Shown here in pieces: positions 34,202-46,475 of a stretch of 64,000 nucleotides of DNA. The stretch is from Spirodela intermedia. Lineage: Eukaryota > Streptophyta > Magnoliopsida > Alismatales > Araceae. Both the position numbers and the translations under genes were made by a program. Location of the stretch: positions 11,402,327-11,466,326 of the forward strand of contig LR746272.1 of assembly GCA_902729315.2 (NCBI GenBank), given 5' to 3'. Numbering within the stretch: position 1 is the stretch's first letter; every line of letters begins with the position of its first letter. Below the pieces are notes generated by a model. The model was not told the origin of the DNA. It did not search any database and worked only from the letters and a program-made list of their open reading frames with translations.

Positions 34202-36766
34202 ATGGCCACCGGTAACCCCTTTGCTCTTCTTGGGGATGGCGACGGCGACGATCTGTCGCAGGTGATTGCGGCGCAGCGGCAGAAGATAGCAGCCAAGAAA
34301 CCGCTTAGCGCTGCAGCTCCCAAAGTGCCCCCGGTGTCGGCGAAGCTCCCATCGAAGCCAGCTCCTCCGGCACAATCTGGTAATTTTAATTTTTTTTTCA
34401 GAGCTCGGCCTTCAGGAAATCCTTGTCCATACAGTGGACGCTCGCTTAAACTTCGGCGGCGGCGGCCTGCTGTTTTATGATGCGCTTCTGTAATTTTTCT
34501 CATGTCGGCTTTGCCCGGGGGAAAGTGGGGTCGTTCTGGAATCAGAGGTCGCGCGCTTACGCAGCAATCGGCTATGCCTCGTGTTGGAAAGAGAATTTCC
34601 TAAAACCTTGCTGTTAATTTTCGTCCTTCGATGCTGCAGTGAAGGATGCTCGGAGCAGTAACGCACCGACACGCGGCTCTTTCGGCGGTGGCCGTGGACT
34701 TAGTCAAGGTAGGGGCGGCCGCGGTAGCTTCAACCAGAACAGAGACTACGATCATGGAAATGTGGACGGATTATTGCGAAGGCATGATGACGCTGCTGGC
34801 GGGGGGGAAGGCCGCGATCCGAGCAAGCCCCAAGAGAGGGAACGCGGATATTACGGGGGCCCGCGTCAGTCGTTCCGAGGTGGTTACCATGGCGGACATG
34901 GGGATCGAGAAGCTGGAGGAGGAGATTCTGATCGGCCTCCGAGGAGAGTGTTTGAACGACGCAGTGGCACCGGTCGCGGGAATGAGTTTAAGCGCGATGG
35001 CTCTGGCCGTGGCAACTGGGGCAGCTCAACTGATGATGCCCTCGCGCCGTGAGTTTCCTTTTTTCTTTGAATTGTTCTTGTCCACTTGTGCTGCAATTAA
35101 ACTTTCACTTTACCAGATAAATTTTATGGGATCAGGGGAACAGAGGAGGTTGTGAGCGGCGGCCGCAAGGTTTGGACTACTGGAAAGCAATCTGACCAGA
35201 AAGGTGCGCCAGTGTCTGAGATGAGCAAAGAAAATAAAGGGGATGGGTCTGAGGAGACTGAAGAGAAAGAGCCAGAGGATAAGGTACTCACAAACATGCT
35301 GTTTTCCCCGCGCATTTATCACAGATTATGTGAGTACCAATGAGGCGCCAGTTTTGCTTCTCATTTCAGTTTTAGCTATTTTAGTCCTGAAATGGGACAT
35401 TCTCTGGAATCTAATGTGGTAGGGCACGTGCTCACATTATGTCTAGCAGGTGCCCGTATATCCATATAGAGATCGGTAAATAGTCTGATAATGGCAAAAA
35501 TATTTCCATTAACCATTATATTCTGGCTATTATTTTGTCGGCAACTGGTTGAAATTCAGATTTCAGTTTCAGGTCTTTTCTGGGTAGAACTGCATTTCCC
35601 ATTTGGTTAGATGTTGTGGCTGTACTGACTAGTACTCTCAGGAGTTTTGTTCCCTCTCCGGTACAAACCATTGAAAGAGCTCCCTATTTATCTACCACCA
35701 GCCAAACTCAAGGTGCCCATCGAAGTAGGAGACACCCAACCCTTTGTTTCACACATCGTCGCTTGTGGTATGCCCAAATATATCGCCATGGAATGTTCCT
35801 GGGTTTTCTCAGATTATATCTTGCTTAGTGGATGCCATGATTCAAATTCTCAAGCCTTTCTTGCTCTTGAACTTATTTTGCTCGGGGGAGGCCTGAGGTA
35901 ATCATAGTGCAGCATTGATGACCAATGTGGAGGATCAGTGATAGTTGGTGCCTATCGGACGGTGCATGTAGATTCTTGTTGAAAAGGGGAAGAATTGCTT
36001 GAGTTGTTGCATGTGATAAAACTAAAGATACTCGGTACTTTTATAGTTTATATTCTTCCCCCCAGTGCGAGCTCCTGTTCTAGGGGCCGGCGACTGTGCA
36101 CCTGCCGCTTTCCCACTGTGGGCTGTTCTTGTTGAAGACTAAAGTTTGATAGTTGCTCAATGCCAGGAGATGACTCTCGATGAGTATGAGAGGGTAAAGG
36201 AAGAGAAACGAAAGGCTTTGATTGCAACGAAGTCGGAGGCTAGGAAAGTAGAGGTTGACAAGGATTTCCTGTCCATGCAGCAGCTTTCTCTCAAGAAAGA
36301 GAACGATGAGATCTTTGTCAAGTTGGTAAAGTTTCTTTGTCCAGTCTCCTACGTCGTTCTCTTTATAATTCGTGATTATTTTCTACCAAATTTGGCAGGG
36401 CTCTGACAAAGATCCCAGAAAGAAAGACAACGTTGACCGGGATGAAAGGGCCAAGAAGGTGACCAGGGTCGTGCTCTTCTCCTCCTGTTGAAATGATTTG
36501 CGACTGCTCTTTAGTCACATTCGCTCCCTCCCTCTCTGCAGTCTGTAAGCATCAACAAGTTTCTCAAACCAGCCGACGGAGACAGATACTACAGTTCTCC
36601 CAGCGGCCGAGGCCGCGGACATGGACGCGGCCGCGGCCGCAGCGGCGGCGATCAGCAACTGTCTTGGACCGGCAGCGGTAACGCCTACCACGGGACCGGG
36701 GCAGCGGCGGAGGCACTCATCATCGATGATCCCGGCCACTTCCCCTCCCTTGGAGGGAGGAAGTAA
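34202..36766 (+). CDS. RGG-box RNA-binding protein, Stm1/HABP4 family (RGGA-like)
   Basis: Cytoplasmic or nuclear mRNA- and ribosome-associated protein, 392 residues. Exons: 34202-34379, 34640-35048, 35136-35283, 36167-36325, 36399-36458 and 36542-36766, in frame. N terminus MATGNPFALLGDGDGDDLSQ is the Stm1 N-terminal motif. The middle is Gly/Arg-rich with RGG and FRGG repeats. The HABP4/PAI-RBP1 domain holds MTLDEYERVKEEKRKAL and SMQQLSLKKENDEIFVKL. The last exon has SVSINKFLKPADGDRYYS, a second GRGRGHGRGRGR box and the terminal DPGHFPSLGGRK. Arabidopsis RGGA binds RNA and affects salt and drought responses; animal SERBP1 and yeast Stm1 clamp idle ribosomes. Intron 3 (883 bp) contains an unrelated open stretch at 35647-35901. 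Confidence 0.94.
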
Positions 36767-36848
36767 ATGCTACACCAAAATCGTCTGCCCCCCACTGCTT
36801 GCTTCGTTCCATTTCCCTTTCTAGGGTTGGATCTGGAGGGTCCTGAAC

Positions 36849-36871
36849 AATAAAACCCGTTTAATAATAAA
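36849..36871 (+). terminator. Polyadenylation signals of the RGG gene
   Basis: Two AATAAA motifs (36849-36854 and 36866-36871) lie about 80-100 bp after the stop codon. The converging kinase gene stops at 37043, so the 3' UTRs of the two genes face each other within 276 bp and may overlap. Confidence 0.6.
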
Positions 36872-37042
36872 AAAACCGACGCCTTCTTGCCCTTCTTGTG
36901 AGAACCACTCACCCTCTCTCTTGATTCCCTAAGAAGCATTCTTTTTAATGAATAAGCTGCACCAACAGATACAAATATGCACGGAAAATACTGGGAAAGT
37001 GGGGAAGAATGCACAATGTCGGCTGCTAGGAGCCCGCAGAGC

Positions 37043-40000
37043 TTAGCTACCGGCGCAAGATTCTTCCCGCCTCGCCTCCTCCCGATAGGCTGCTAGCAGG
37101 GCCTCGGAGGAGACTCTCCCCACCAGGCCTCCGCCGGCAGCTCCGCGCATGCTGGTTCCGCCGCGTTGCTGCAGGCTCTGCAGCTGCCGGTCCGCCCACG
37201 TTCGGTCGCAGCGGTTCCCCGTATCGCTGCCCGGCGTTGGCGGCTGCTTGGGTGGCGCAACGCCGTCGCCGTCGAGAATCCGGAGGACCTTTTGAACCCA
37301 AGATGGACAGTCAGAGCGTTGGCCATTAAACAGGCTCTGTAAAAACCGGGGGCTGCTGGTTTGCTGGCTCACCTGCGACATGCGCGGCCTCGCATCGGGG
37401 TCTCTCCGTATGCACAGAGCGGCGGCATGCAGCATGCAGGAGACCTCGTCCTCGGCATACCGGTTGCCCAAGCACGGGTCGATCAGCTCGTCGATCGCAT
37501 GTTTTTCCAGCAGAGGGCGGGCCTGAATGTATAAATCAACAAGCACGATGGATCACATTAACGAACATGTAAACGCCGGGCAGAAGAACCTGCCCAGTAG
37601 AAGGGAACTTGTGGGTCATTGGCTAGCTACCCATTCGGTGAGGCACTGCTGGCCCTTGGGCCGATTGATGTCCACGGCCTTCCGACCCGTCACAAGCTCC
37701 ACGAGCACCACTCCGAAGGAGTAAACGTCGGCTTTTTCCGTGATTTGGCCGCTTTGGGCGTATTCAGGTGCCAGGTACCTGAGTTTGGAGGCGTTCAGGA
37801 GTTATGTTTTTCTTCTTCTTCTTCTTCATGAGGAGAGGTGAATCAAAGAACGTGAATTTACCCGAAGGTCCCGATGACCCGCGTCTCCACCCCCAGGTCT
37901 CCGTCTGGTTGCCATCTTGCCAAGCCGAAGTCCCCTACCTGAGGAACAGCAACAAGACCAAGGTCACCGATTCGTCCAGAGATTCTTCTAAAAGGGAAAA
38001 CATATGCCGTCAGGCACTGGTTCACATGCTTAACAAGGGGGGGGGAATTTTTGAATCATGTGCTGCATAATTCAGGATAACTATAAAGCCATCTACGGAT
38101 GATTGCTACAATTAATCCGTGGGCCACAAAATGAAAGACTCGATCCTCGGCAGTCAACTGGATTGAAGAGAAGAAAATCTAGAAATTTCGCGACAGCGAA
38201 AATTTTCCTGAGAGCTAAATTAACGAGATTTGCATAACCCAGGATATTCAGTCCTATGCGTGCAGATGAAGCATGCGACACCAATCCTTTCACTGGATAA
38301 GAAAACCCATTTCTTGCCAAATCCTGTCATATAGATGTTTCAGATAACATCGTAAGATGGTCGAGAGAAAGTCATACCAGCGACTCAAAGTCATGAGTTA
38401 TGAGGATGTTGTTTGGCCTCATATCACGATGCACAATGCAACCCACTCTGCACTCCTCGTGAAGGTATCGCAGTCCTCTTGCGGCTCCAACAGCGATTTT
38501 CTGCCGAGAAGACCACTCCAATGTTTTCTTGTTACGGCCTGCAATGTCTCACAACGATAGTTGAGTTGGGTACCCACCGATTTTGCGCTTGAAAAGCAAT
38601 TGTAAAAGATCTAATGCAGGGATGATATGCATGGAATTGTGGATAATACGTGAGCTACCACCTTTTTTTTGCACTATATTTAAATGGAACTAGCCCCTAA
38701 AGATTTCACGTTTGATGTTATTCGAGATAACTGCGCTCTTACACTATTCAGAATTGCAGTGATTTTTCCATGCAACAGTTTAACGATAGGTAAAGCAGCA
38801 CTTTCACAGAGGACAACCGAGGAATTACCATAAAGATGGGAGTCGAGAGAGCCATTGCAGATGTATTCATAGACCAGCAATCTTCTATGGTCCTCAACGC
38901 AGAATCCGATCAGCATCACCACATTCCGGTGCTGAGCGCAGCTGAGAACTTCCACCTCCGAGCAGAATTCGTTGTCTCCCTGAGAACTAGCCAGCTTGTG
39001 CTGCTTGACTGCGACGACCTGCCCATCCGGAAGGACCCCTCGGTGCACCGAGCCAAACCCTCCCTCGGCCAAGAAATTTGCTTGGGAGAACCCGTTTGTA
39101 GCGAGTTCCAGCTCTGAGTAGCTGAACCATCGCGGAGGCTTCCCAAAAACGGGAGCCTTGTGCTGGCATATCGAGCACAATGGGGGAGGAACTTGAGGGG
39201 CGTTCCTGGTCAATGAAATGGCCTCTCGGATATCCCCGCTGAAGTCCGCCTCCGATGATTTGTAGCTCATCATCCCGATCCCAGCTTCCCGGTCGAGTTT
39301 ACAAAATTTCGCCGCCAAGGCTTTGGCCGCGGATACCTGAGAAAACACCCTCACCTGCTTTGAAGATCCGCCATTAAGATTGAGAATCTCAGACGCCCAC
39401 GGCTGGAAGTCCGAACTCTTCGGAGGGCTGAACTTTTCCGTGTCCGACCCAGAGCTGCTCGAATCCGAGGCGCGGCAATCTTTCGCCCCCGGGGGTTCAT
39501 CTTTCTTGAATTTCCTGCTGAACTTGGACACGAAGAATGGGGAAGTTCCAAGATCGCAGCTTGACACCGACGAGGTCCCAGCTTCGGTGGTGAAAGATGT
39601 CCCGACCTCTGGGCTGCTCGAGGGGGTGACGACAGGGCCGCGCATGGAGTCCGACGGATCGCTGCTATCTTTCGACATGGTATCCAGCATGACATCTAAC
39701 TCTGGGGGCAAGGAGTAGCAGGCCGCTGGATTCTCTGCTCGCGGGTAGCCGACAAGATTAAGCCGGAGGATCTTCGGCCGGGAACGCTTCATGACGACGA
39801 TATTGCACTGCAGTTCCTCCATGCATCGCTTCTCCTCGTGCTTGAGCTGCCTAGTAAAGAAAAAAGAGAAGAAAAGGAAGTGAATGGAGTGTAGAGGAGC
39901 TGTTAGAGGCGGGGGATGTTCGTGAGATCAATCCACGAATGGAAGCTTCCACCTTCCACCTTCCACCTTCTCCGAAGACTCAAACTAAAGACACCTTACT

Positions 40001-40633
40001 TGTCTAAAACAACCCAGCTTGCTTGAGCTCTCTTGGACTCCGCTGCCACGGCGCCGGCGGGTGTCCCTGAGACAATCTTGATCTTGACATTCGTCTGGAG
40101 ACGAGAATTAGATGGTGTGAGGAGTGATGCCGTCAAATGGTTTCGGGAACTATAATTTGACCAGAGAAGGAAGAACCGCGAGGTTTTTCAGCGAACCTTG
40201 TTAGGGTCGTAAACCTCCTGGAGCTGAAGCATCATCTGAGAGCAGGTATCCGCAATATCAGACCTGATTTCCATGGTAGTTCCGGTGAGGGACCTCCGGT
40301 GGCCGCTGGCGCAGTCCCCTGCAAACCTTGGAAACCCCCATAGCTTCCTTCCTGAGGAATCAAACCATTTCGTCGTCAACATCATCGTCGGAGCCAGATT
40401 CCCACAATGAAGCGCCAAGAAACGGGGGGAGGGGAGAGAAAACCTGAAGTCTGGGCCGGCACCACCACCAAGAGCGTGATGAAGCCACCGGGCTGAACAA
40501 CGTGCGTCAGAGCCCAAACAAGAGCCGCCCTGGGAATCACCTTGGAGATCTTGACGGCCACCACGACCCTTCCGGCGACGTCCAGGCACTCGCCGTCCTG
40601 TCCACCCTTCTGCGGCGGACTGGCATTAATCAT
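37043..40633 (-). CDS. USP-fold plus receptor-like protein kinase (SELMODRAFT_444075-like 'inactive' kinase family)
   Basis: 747-residue kinase without a transmembrane segment. Minus-strand exons: 40633-40444, 40351-40197, 40094-40000, 39850-38829, 38538-38378, 37938-37862, 37778-37631, 37522-37373 and 37288-37043. N terminus [20 protein letters not shown] and later [20 protein letters not shown] form a universal-stress-protein-like (adenine nucleotide alpha hydrolase) domain. A Ser-rich linker and a [20 protein letters not shown] junction precede the kinase domain. In the kinase, the Gly loop is [11 protein letters not shown], the Lys sits in VAVKQHK, the catalytic loop is HRDMRPNN and DFG is intact ([20 protein letters not shown]). 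The family is often labelled inactive, but Lys, Asp and DFG are all present here, so activity should not be excluded. The loop Lys after HRD is replaced by Met-Arg. Confidence 0.92.
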
Positions 40634-43600
40634 CTCGCTCTGGGAATCTCGAGACCAGAGTGGGTCGTCTTCTCCGGAACCTCCTTGTTTCGCAGCTGGT
40701 ACACTCTCAAAGAGGAAGAAGATGACGGAACCAGGAATTCAAAAGCCGGAGGAGAAGATCACTCGATGGCGCTGCAGGTGCTGACGCCCTTGGAATGGAG
40801 ATTGAACCCGGCCTCCAAACCCCCAAACCTAGTAGTCTTCCTATCGCTGCTTATCCCCGCCGCAGATGCTGCTGAAAAGACCGTTCTAGCCTGCTCCATG
40901 CCCTCTCTGAAACAGGGAGAACGGAGGGAACTCGGAAACTTTGCCTCCGGCGGAGATCAGAGAAAATGGGGAACGATTCAAATCCCGCAGCGTCCTTTCA
41001 GGGTTCCCGGAAACGTCTCCACGAAGAACCCTTCACGGCGGGAACCAATCCACCACCTTCCGGAATGTTTGTTCTGCTTGCCCGCCCTCCCGCCGGGAGC
41101 TTTATCGGAGTGAATCTCTCAATGGCAACAGCACCTCCCCTCTCGTCCCGCTTATCGCCTGGGAAACTGCGGAAGCTTTCAAATGATGAGGGCATCAACT
41201 GCGCACCCCGCTATAATCTCCGTGATCGCGCATCAACATCCTGCCGACGTACTTTGCCGGAAAACGACAGAGCCGGCAAAGAGGATCTGGCGGCTCCGCT
41301 CTCTGCGGGAAGCAAAAAGACTCTTTCCGGGCCTCCGATTCAGAACAGCAGGCGCGATGGGGCTCTCCTTGGGGCTCTCCTTGGGGCAAGCTAAACCCGG
41401 TGGAAGGCTGTCGATTTCTCTGCTCTCTGCTTCCGAGGGAAAGGAACAGCCAAGGTAAAACAAATCGAAGGGGCTAAATCGTGAGGATGGGGAAGAGAGA
41501 GCAGGGGGAAGAACCAGGCGTACACAACCTTATTCCTATACCCCTCAAACAGCTGCTAGAAGACTCCAAGAAAGCCCTTAACGCCATTGGGCCCAGGGAA
41601 CCCTACCATTGCGATGGAACCTTCAGCAACGAAGCAGATTGGGTTTGCAAACAGGGAGGCGTCGGAAACGGGAAGAGACAGACTCTGGAAGACGCAAGCG
41701 TCCCTGGAGAAGCTGACTACGGTAATGGTGGGAAGTAAACTGGCGAGGACACCACCAAATCAGCTAATCCGATCGTTCGGAAGGAGATACCTTCGAGCCC
41801 GCATCATCCTCTAGCTGGAAGGGGTCACAGCATCTCGGCCACCGGCAGCGAACCTAGAGGAAGCAGCCAAGCAGGGAACGCGACAGGGTATGGAAGGGGG
41901 CCGTCCAGAATGAAAAAAAAAAGCAGATTCCGACACGGCGAGCACAATCGGGAGCCTCTGTTTCCCTTCGCTCGCTCTCCTCTGCTCCTCCGCTGTCTCT
42001 CTCTTTTATGCAATCCCACCTCTCGCAGGAACCCTCGCCCCCAGTAGCCGCGGCTGGAAGCCCGACGGAAGACGCTTACAAGCTACGGCCTTTCTCCCCG
42101 TTTCCTCTTCCCCGCACGCCAGCACCTCCACCAATGCCGCCGTCACCACCCCGCGGGGGGAGCTGCCAATCGCGGCCGTTTTACTGCTGGCTGCAGTTTC
42201 ACGGCACGTCGCCGTCGGACAGCCGCCGTCTGAAACAGCCCCTGGATAAAGCTGTATCGTCGAGATCGCCACCAAGAGAGAGAGAGAGAGTCTGCGACAG
42301 CGGACAAGAACGGGGACCACCCAGCACAGGTCCTGTCCCCCTCCCTCAGATCTCCTCCGATTAGTACTACAGCCGGCGAGCCCACCGGCGATTACCTCCC
42401 CTATCGACGACCCACTGGAGTAGAAAACACCGCTACCGCGGACGGCGGAGAGCCATCGCTTCCTCTGCTAGCCTTTTTTGCCGTAGCTCGCCAAACTAGT
42501 CGCCTACCACTTTGTCGCCCTCCCCCGGCCGGTGATCAAACCGCTCTCGAACGCTGAATTCGGACATCTCGGGCCTAATGATTGCTATTTTACTACTAAT
42601 CAAAAACCTTATTAATACCCTTCTTATTCTCGGGCCACGTGCTGCCGTAATCCACGCCCCTTGTCGACCTCGTGACCGGAGGAACTCCTCTCTCTCTCTC
42701 TCTCTCTCTAGATATGGGTGTATATCTTTAATGTAACTGGGCCAGACTTCAAATGGGTCCAGCCCAGAGTCCAAAATGTTGACTTTTCTCCAACGAGCAG
42801 AGAGGGGTACGTATAATGACAACAATGGTGGCCTCAATTTATGAGGACAAACATTTTGGTGGGCATTGAAGGGAGAAGCCCCCGGGGGGGCTTCCCAGTG
42901 GCCCGCTGCCAGCGGCCACTTGCTGCTCACTGGGCGGGCACAGTAGAGAGCGAGAACACCCCCCCCCCGCTCCCTCTCCCTCTCCCTCTCCCATTAACGG
43001 CAGTTCATCGAATGAGATCGTGGAGAAATGAAGCGTGTGTGAGGAATCTAGGCATAGATTTCAGTGAATGATGTTGGGTTGATGGAGTAGAGCTGGACGG
43101 TAGCGGGGAACGGACAGTAGGAAAAAGTAGCCAGATGGGCCGATGGGCCAGCTGGCGGGCTGCTCGGCATATTCCCTCCAAAGTCAGAACAAAAACAATG
43201 GACATCGAGGCGTAGACGAAATCCGAGAAGAGATTCCTTACGTCCACAAGGGAGGAAAAAGCATGAATATCAGTGGATATGTAACCATGGGTTCGATATG
43301 CTTCGAGCTCTAAAATGAGATGCGAGAAGCACAGGGAATGCACACACTCACACGTCTGTCTGAGCACCGCAAGGCCCATCGCAGAGAATGCAGATAATAT
43401 AATGGCCTTCGGTGAAGTTGGAAACAAACCATCACTGAGAAATCAAGCAGAGGTGTTGTCGATTGCAAACTCCAGTGTTCTTCAAAAACTGGGCCTAGAA
43501 GCCAGGAACATCAGCCCAAAGGTTTTGATGGAAGCCGCTGCTTAAGGAGCTGCACTGATGAGGCACTAAAGCATACATACACCGGCGAAAAAGGTCAGGA

Positions 43601-44726
43601 CATCCAGAACACTGCAGAATTTTTTAGATTCATTGCTCGAAGTATCGTTCTACTCCTCCTGGAAAGCCTAAATTACACACATTGATATGCACATATAGTT
43701 TATACAGAATATTCAGCATATGACAGGAAATTCTGTTAAACTGGTGGGTGGTCATTTTAGAGAGAGAAGATCCCACTCCTGATGAATAAATCCATCTATA
43801 ACTTCTTTCCCAGTTGTGAGGTAACATAGGTTGGGCATCCCCAGGTCGCGTCTTAACTGGCCATTGACCGAGTAGAAGTGTAAAGCAGAAAAGTGCGTAC
43901 ACAAAAGGCGAATCGCGTTGAAGAACTTCCTATCATATGAGAGGAATATTTTTCTTCTTATTATTGCCTATGTGAAAAATCCATAAAAATACTGGAAGTA
44001 TGAGATTATATACATACGACAGAGGGGAAAAATCCGAGATCATCATCAGATTGCAGTGTCAGTGAGAGTTACCTGCCTCTCTTTCATTCCTACTGGCATT
44101 CCACAGCAAGCTCCCCAGCTGCATCCTCATTATCCTGATTAAGATGCTTTGATGTGGATCGAGGAATTAACTAGCTTTTCATCACCAAGTACGCTCAAGA
44201 TTGTGCACATCAAACAGCAGTTCAAAATGTACTGGTCCATGTTCAGTTCATTCAAATATGAATTCCTTAATGCTATCGAAAAATGAGGATCAAGCCCATG
44301 AGAAACCTTAGCACCAGAATACACGACAAACAACATAAACAATGCATGCATTCGTTGTAGAGATATTTTACCCAATATGAACGATTAGACCATTATTTCC
44401 CTTTAATGCAGAGCTGGGAAATTTAAAGAGAAAGGATTCATGAATTACAGGTATTATGGTCACATTCTATAGAATAAATCTAGAGCCAAATCCAATGAGT
44501 CTCTAGTTAACGAACCATCCACAATAGACAAGAAAAACATAGATGATTAACCAGCATAATCCTACATGTTATATCTACGATAATATGCTCTGAACCAAAA
44601 AGTTCGAAATTAAATAAATAATATGGCAGCAACTTCTGGAAGACCAGTTGTGTTCATATTTTTCTAGATTGCCATGCTTGAAGTACAGTAAAACAGCATT
44701 TCCCAAGATTGCCAAGACTGCAATCA
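40634..44726. other. 4.1 kb intergenic region between kinase and PPR genes
   Basis: Begins with the kinase 5' UTR and promoter. From 40.6 to 42.4 kb the sequence is GC-rich, with overlapping open frames on both strands and no family motif; an upstream non-coding exon could lie here. A CT run is at about 42690-42708 and a C-run with CTCCCT repeats at 42960-42990. A plus-strand open frame ending at 43545 (EVGNKPSLRNQAEVLSIANS) and a minus-strand one at 43005-43427 were not recognised. The 43.9-44.7 kb part is AT-rich and is the PPR 3' flank. Confidence 0.45.
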
Positions 44727-46475
44727 TCACCAGTAATCCCCACAGGAACATTTCCCATCCTTGAAATGGTGAAATCGTTTGTTATCCCTTACAATGAGCT
44801 CCCTCCCAACAATCCTAGACATGATCTTAATAGCATTGTGGCAGTCACCACAAATACGCAAGTTCTTGATGATCCTGAGAGGTGTTCTCGCGGGTGTGCT
44901 GATCAGACCATAAGCAATTGCCAGACGCTCACTGTGGTAGAGTAGAGCCTGCTCTTTAGCTTCTTGATCGATATCATGGAGCACATATCTCGTGTCTGGC
45001 ACATAAACTTGCTCCTTCACCGGCTTGGACTCAACCTTCGGGGGAGGCAAACGGTACTCCAGGACCTTGTTCTTTCCCTCAAGCATGTGATAATCATAGC
45101 GCTTCTTTGGAGGAGGTGTTGGAATCTTGGAGGGCACTGCCTTAGAAGGATCAGTCAAGACAAGAAGCTCCTCCATGCGGTCTTCAAGGTCAACGTCTCC
45201 TTGCATTCTGGCAAGCTTCATCAGTGACTCCCATATTTCAGCCGTAGGTGCAAATGGTAGACGCTCAGCAAACTCCACCGCTTCATTCAACTGCCCCGCA
45301 CAACCAAGCAATTCAATCAATCCGACATAATGCTCGGTATTTGGTTCGATCCCGTATTCCTTATGCATAGAATCGAAATGTATGAATCCTTCTTCAATGG
45401 CATCTGCATTGGCGCAAGCAGATAAAACTAGAACGAATGTTCTGGCATCAGGCTGTATCCCCGCCTTCCTCATCTGCTCAAACATCTGTAATCCATCGTC
45501 CCCCAGACCGTTTGATGCGTACCCACCAATCATCAGATGCCACGAGTTCATATCACGCTGAGGCATTCTCTCAAACAGCTGGCGAGCATCGGTCATGGTC
45601 CCCAGGAAAGAGAACCTCTCCAAAAAGAAGTTATTAGTCTCAACATCGGCACGGAATGGCGAGCGAACGAAGAATTCCTTGATTTTCTTGAGATCATCAA
45701 GCAACTTCGAGTTTGAGCAGCACCTGATGAGCGCACGGAATGTTGCAGCATCGGCAGTGACGCCCTGCTCCAAGAGCTTGACAGCCTCGTTTACCTTCCC
45801 CTCGCGTCCAAGAGCCGCAAGATCCACGGGGCCTGGAGGAGGGGCACTGGGGTTTTTATTGTCCGGGGAAGCTCGGTTGTCAACAGGTGCTCTCTGGCTC
45901 GGCGTTACCCACTGGTTTGGGTTCTGGTGTCGGTTCTGAGATCCCCGCTGGCTAGGGCCGTCATTTTGAAAATCTCGCTGGCCGGCAACTGGAGCCTGGT
46001 TGCTCCATTGGCTGGGATTTTGATTTGGGTGATTCCACTGGCGAGGATCCTGAGGTGGATTAGCGTTACGCGGCGGCCCCCACTGATTAGGATTTGGAGG
46101 CGGCTGGTTCCACTGGTTAGGGATAGGGGGAGGTTGGTTCCACTGGTTCGGAGGCGGCGGGTTCCACTGCCCGGCGCTCGGGGGTCGCTGGCCAGGATGA
46201 CTCCACTGATCGGAGGCCTGGTTTGCCTGGACTCCCCTGCTGTCAGGAGAGGGAGTAGGGGGCGCCTGAGGAGACCACTGATAGTTGTTGGGGACGGCGG
46301 AGGAGGTGCTGAGGCACCTCGCAGGGAAGAGGTTCCGACCGGGGACTGCACAGATACGGAGAGGCCTAGGGCGTGGGATCTTGGCAAGGAGCTGGGGAGC
46401 GATGGAGAACCGCACCTTGTCTATGGCAGAGAACATGGAGCTGCCAGCTCGGTGCATCGCCACGCGGGTGCTCAT
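44727..46475 (-). CDS. DYW2: DYW-type pentatricopeptide repeat protein, organellar RNA editing factor (DYW2-like)
   Basis: Single-exon, 582 residues. Basic N terminus of about 65 residues fits an organellar presequence. It is followed by a Pro/Gln/Asn/Trp-rich region with repeated NQWNQPPP-type units (about 80-200). A short run of PPR motifs comes next (about 220-410; [40 protein letters not shown]). The C-terminal DYW domain has [23 protein letters not shown] and the terminal CSCGDYW, with the HxE and CxxCH zinc ligands of cytidine deaminases. The layout and sequence match Arabidopsis At2g15690 (DYW2). That protein has few PPRs and supplies the DYW domain in trans, together with NUWA, to E+-type editing factors in plastids and mitochondria. 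Orthology is from memory of the family, and is strong. Confidence 0.92.
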   Translation of the reverse strand: MSTRVAMHRAGSSMFSAIDKVRFSIAPQLLAKIPRPRPLRICAVPGRNLFPARCLSTSSAVPNNYQWSPQAPPTPSPDSRGVQANQASDQWSHPGQRPPSAGQWNPPPPNQWNQPPPIPNQWNQPPPNPNQWGPPRNANPPQDPRQWNHPNQNPSQWSNQAPVAGQRDFQNDGPSQRGSQNRHQNPNQWVTPSQRAPVDNRASPDNKNPSAPPPGPVDLAALGREGKVNEAVKLLEQGVTADAATFRALIRCCSNSKLLDDLKKIKEFFVRSPFRADVETNNFFLERFSFLGTMTDARQLFERMPQRDMNSWHLMIGGYASNGLGDDGLQMFEQMRKAGIQPDARTFVLVLSACANADAIEEGFIHFDSMHKEYGIEPNTEHYVGLIELLGCAGQLNEAVEFAERLPFAPTAEIWESLMKLARMQGDVDLEDRMEELLVLTDPSKAVPSKIPTPPPKKRYDYHMLEGKNKVLEYRLPPPKVESKPVKEQVYVPDTRYVLHDIDQEAKEQALLYHSERLAIAYGLISTPARTPLRIIKNLRICGDCHNAIKIMSRIVGRELIVRDNKRFHHFKDGKCSCGDYW

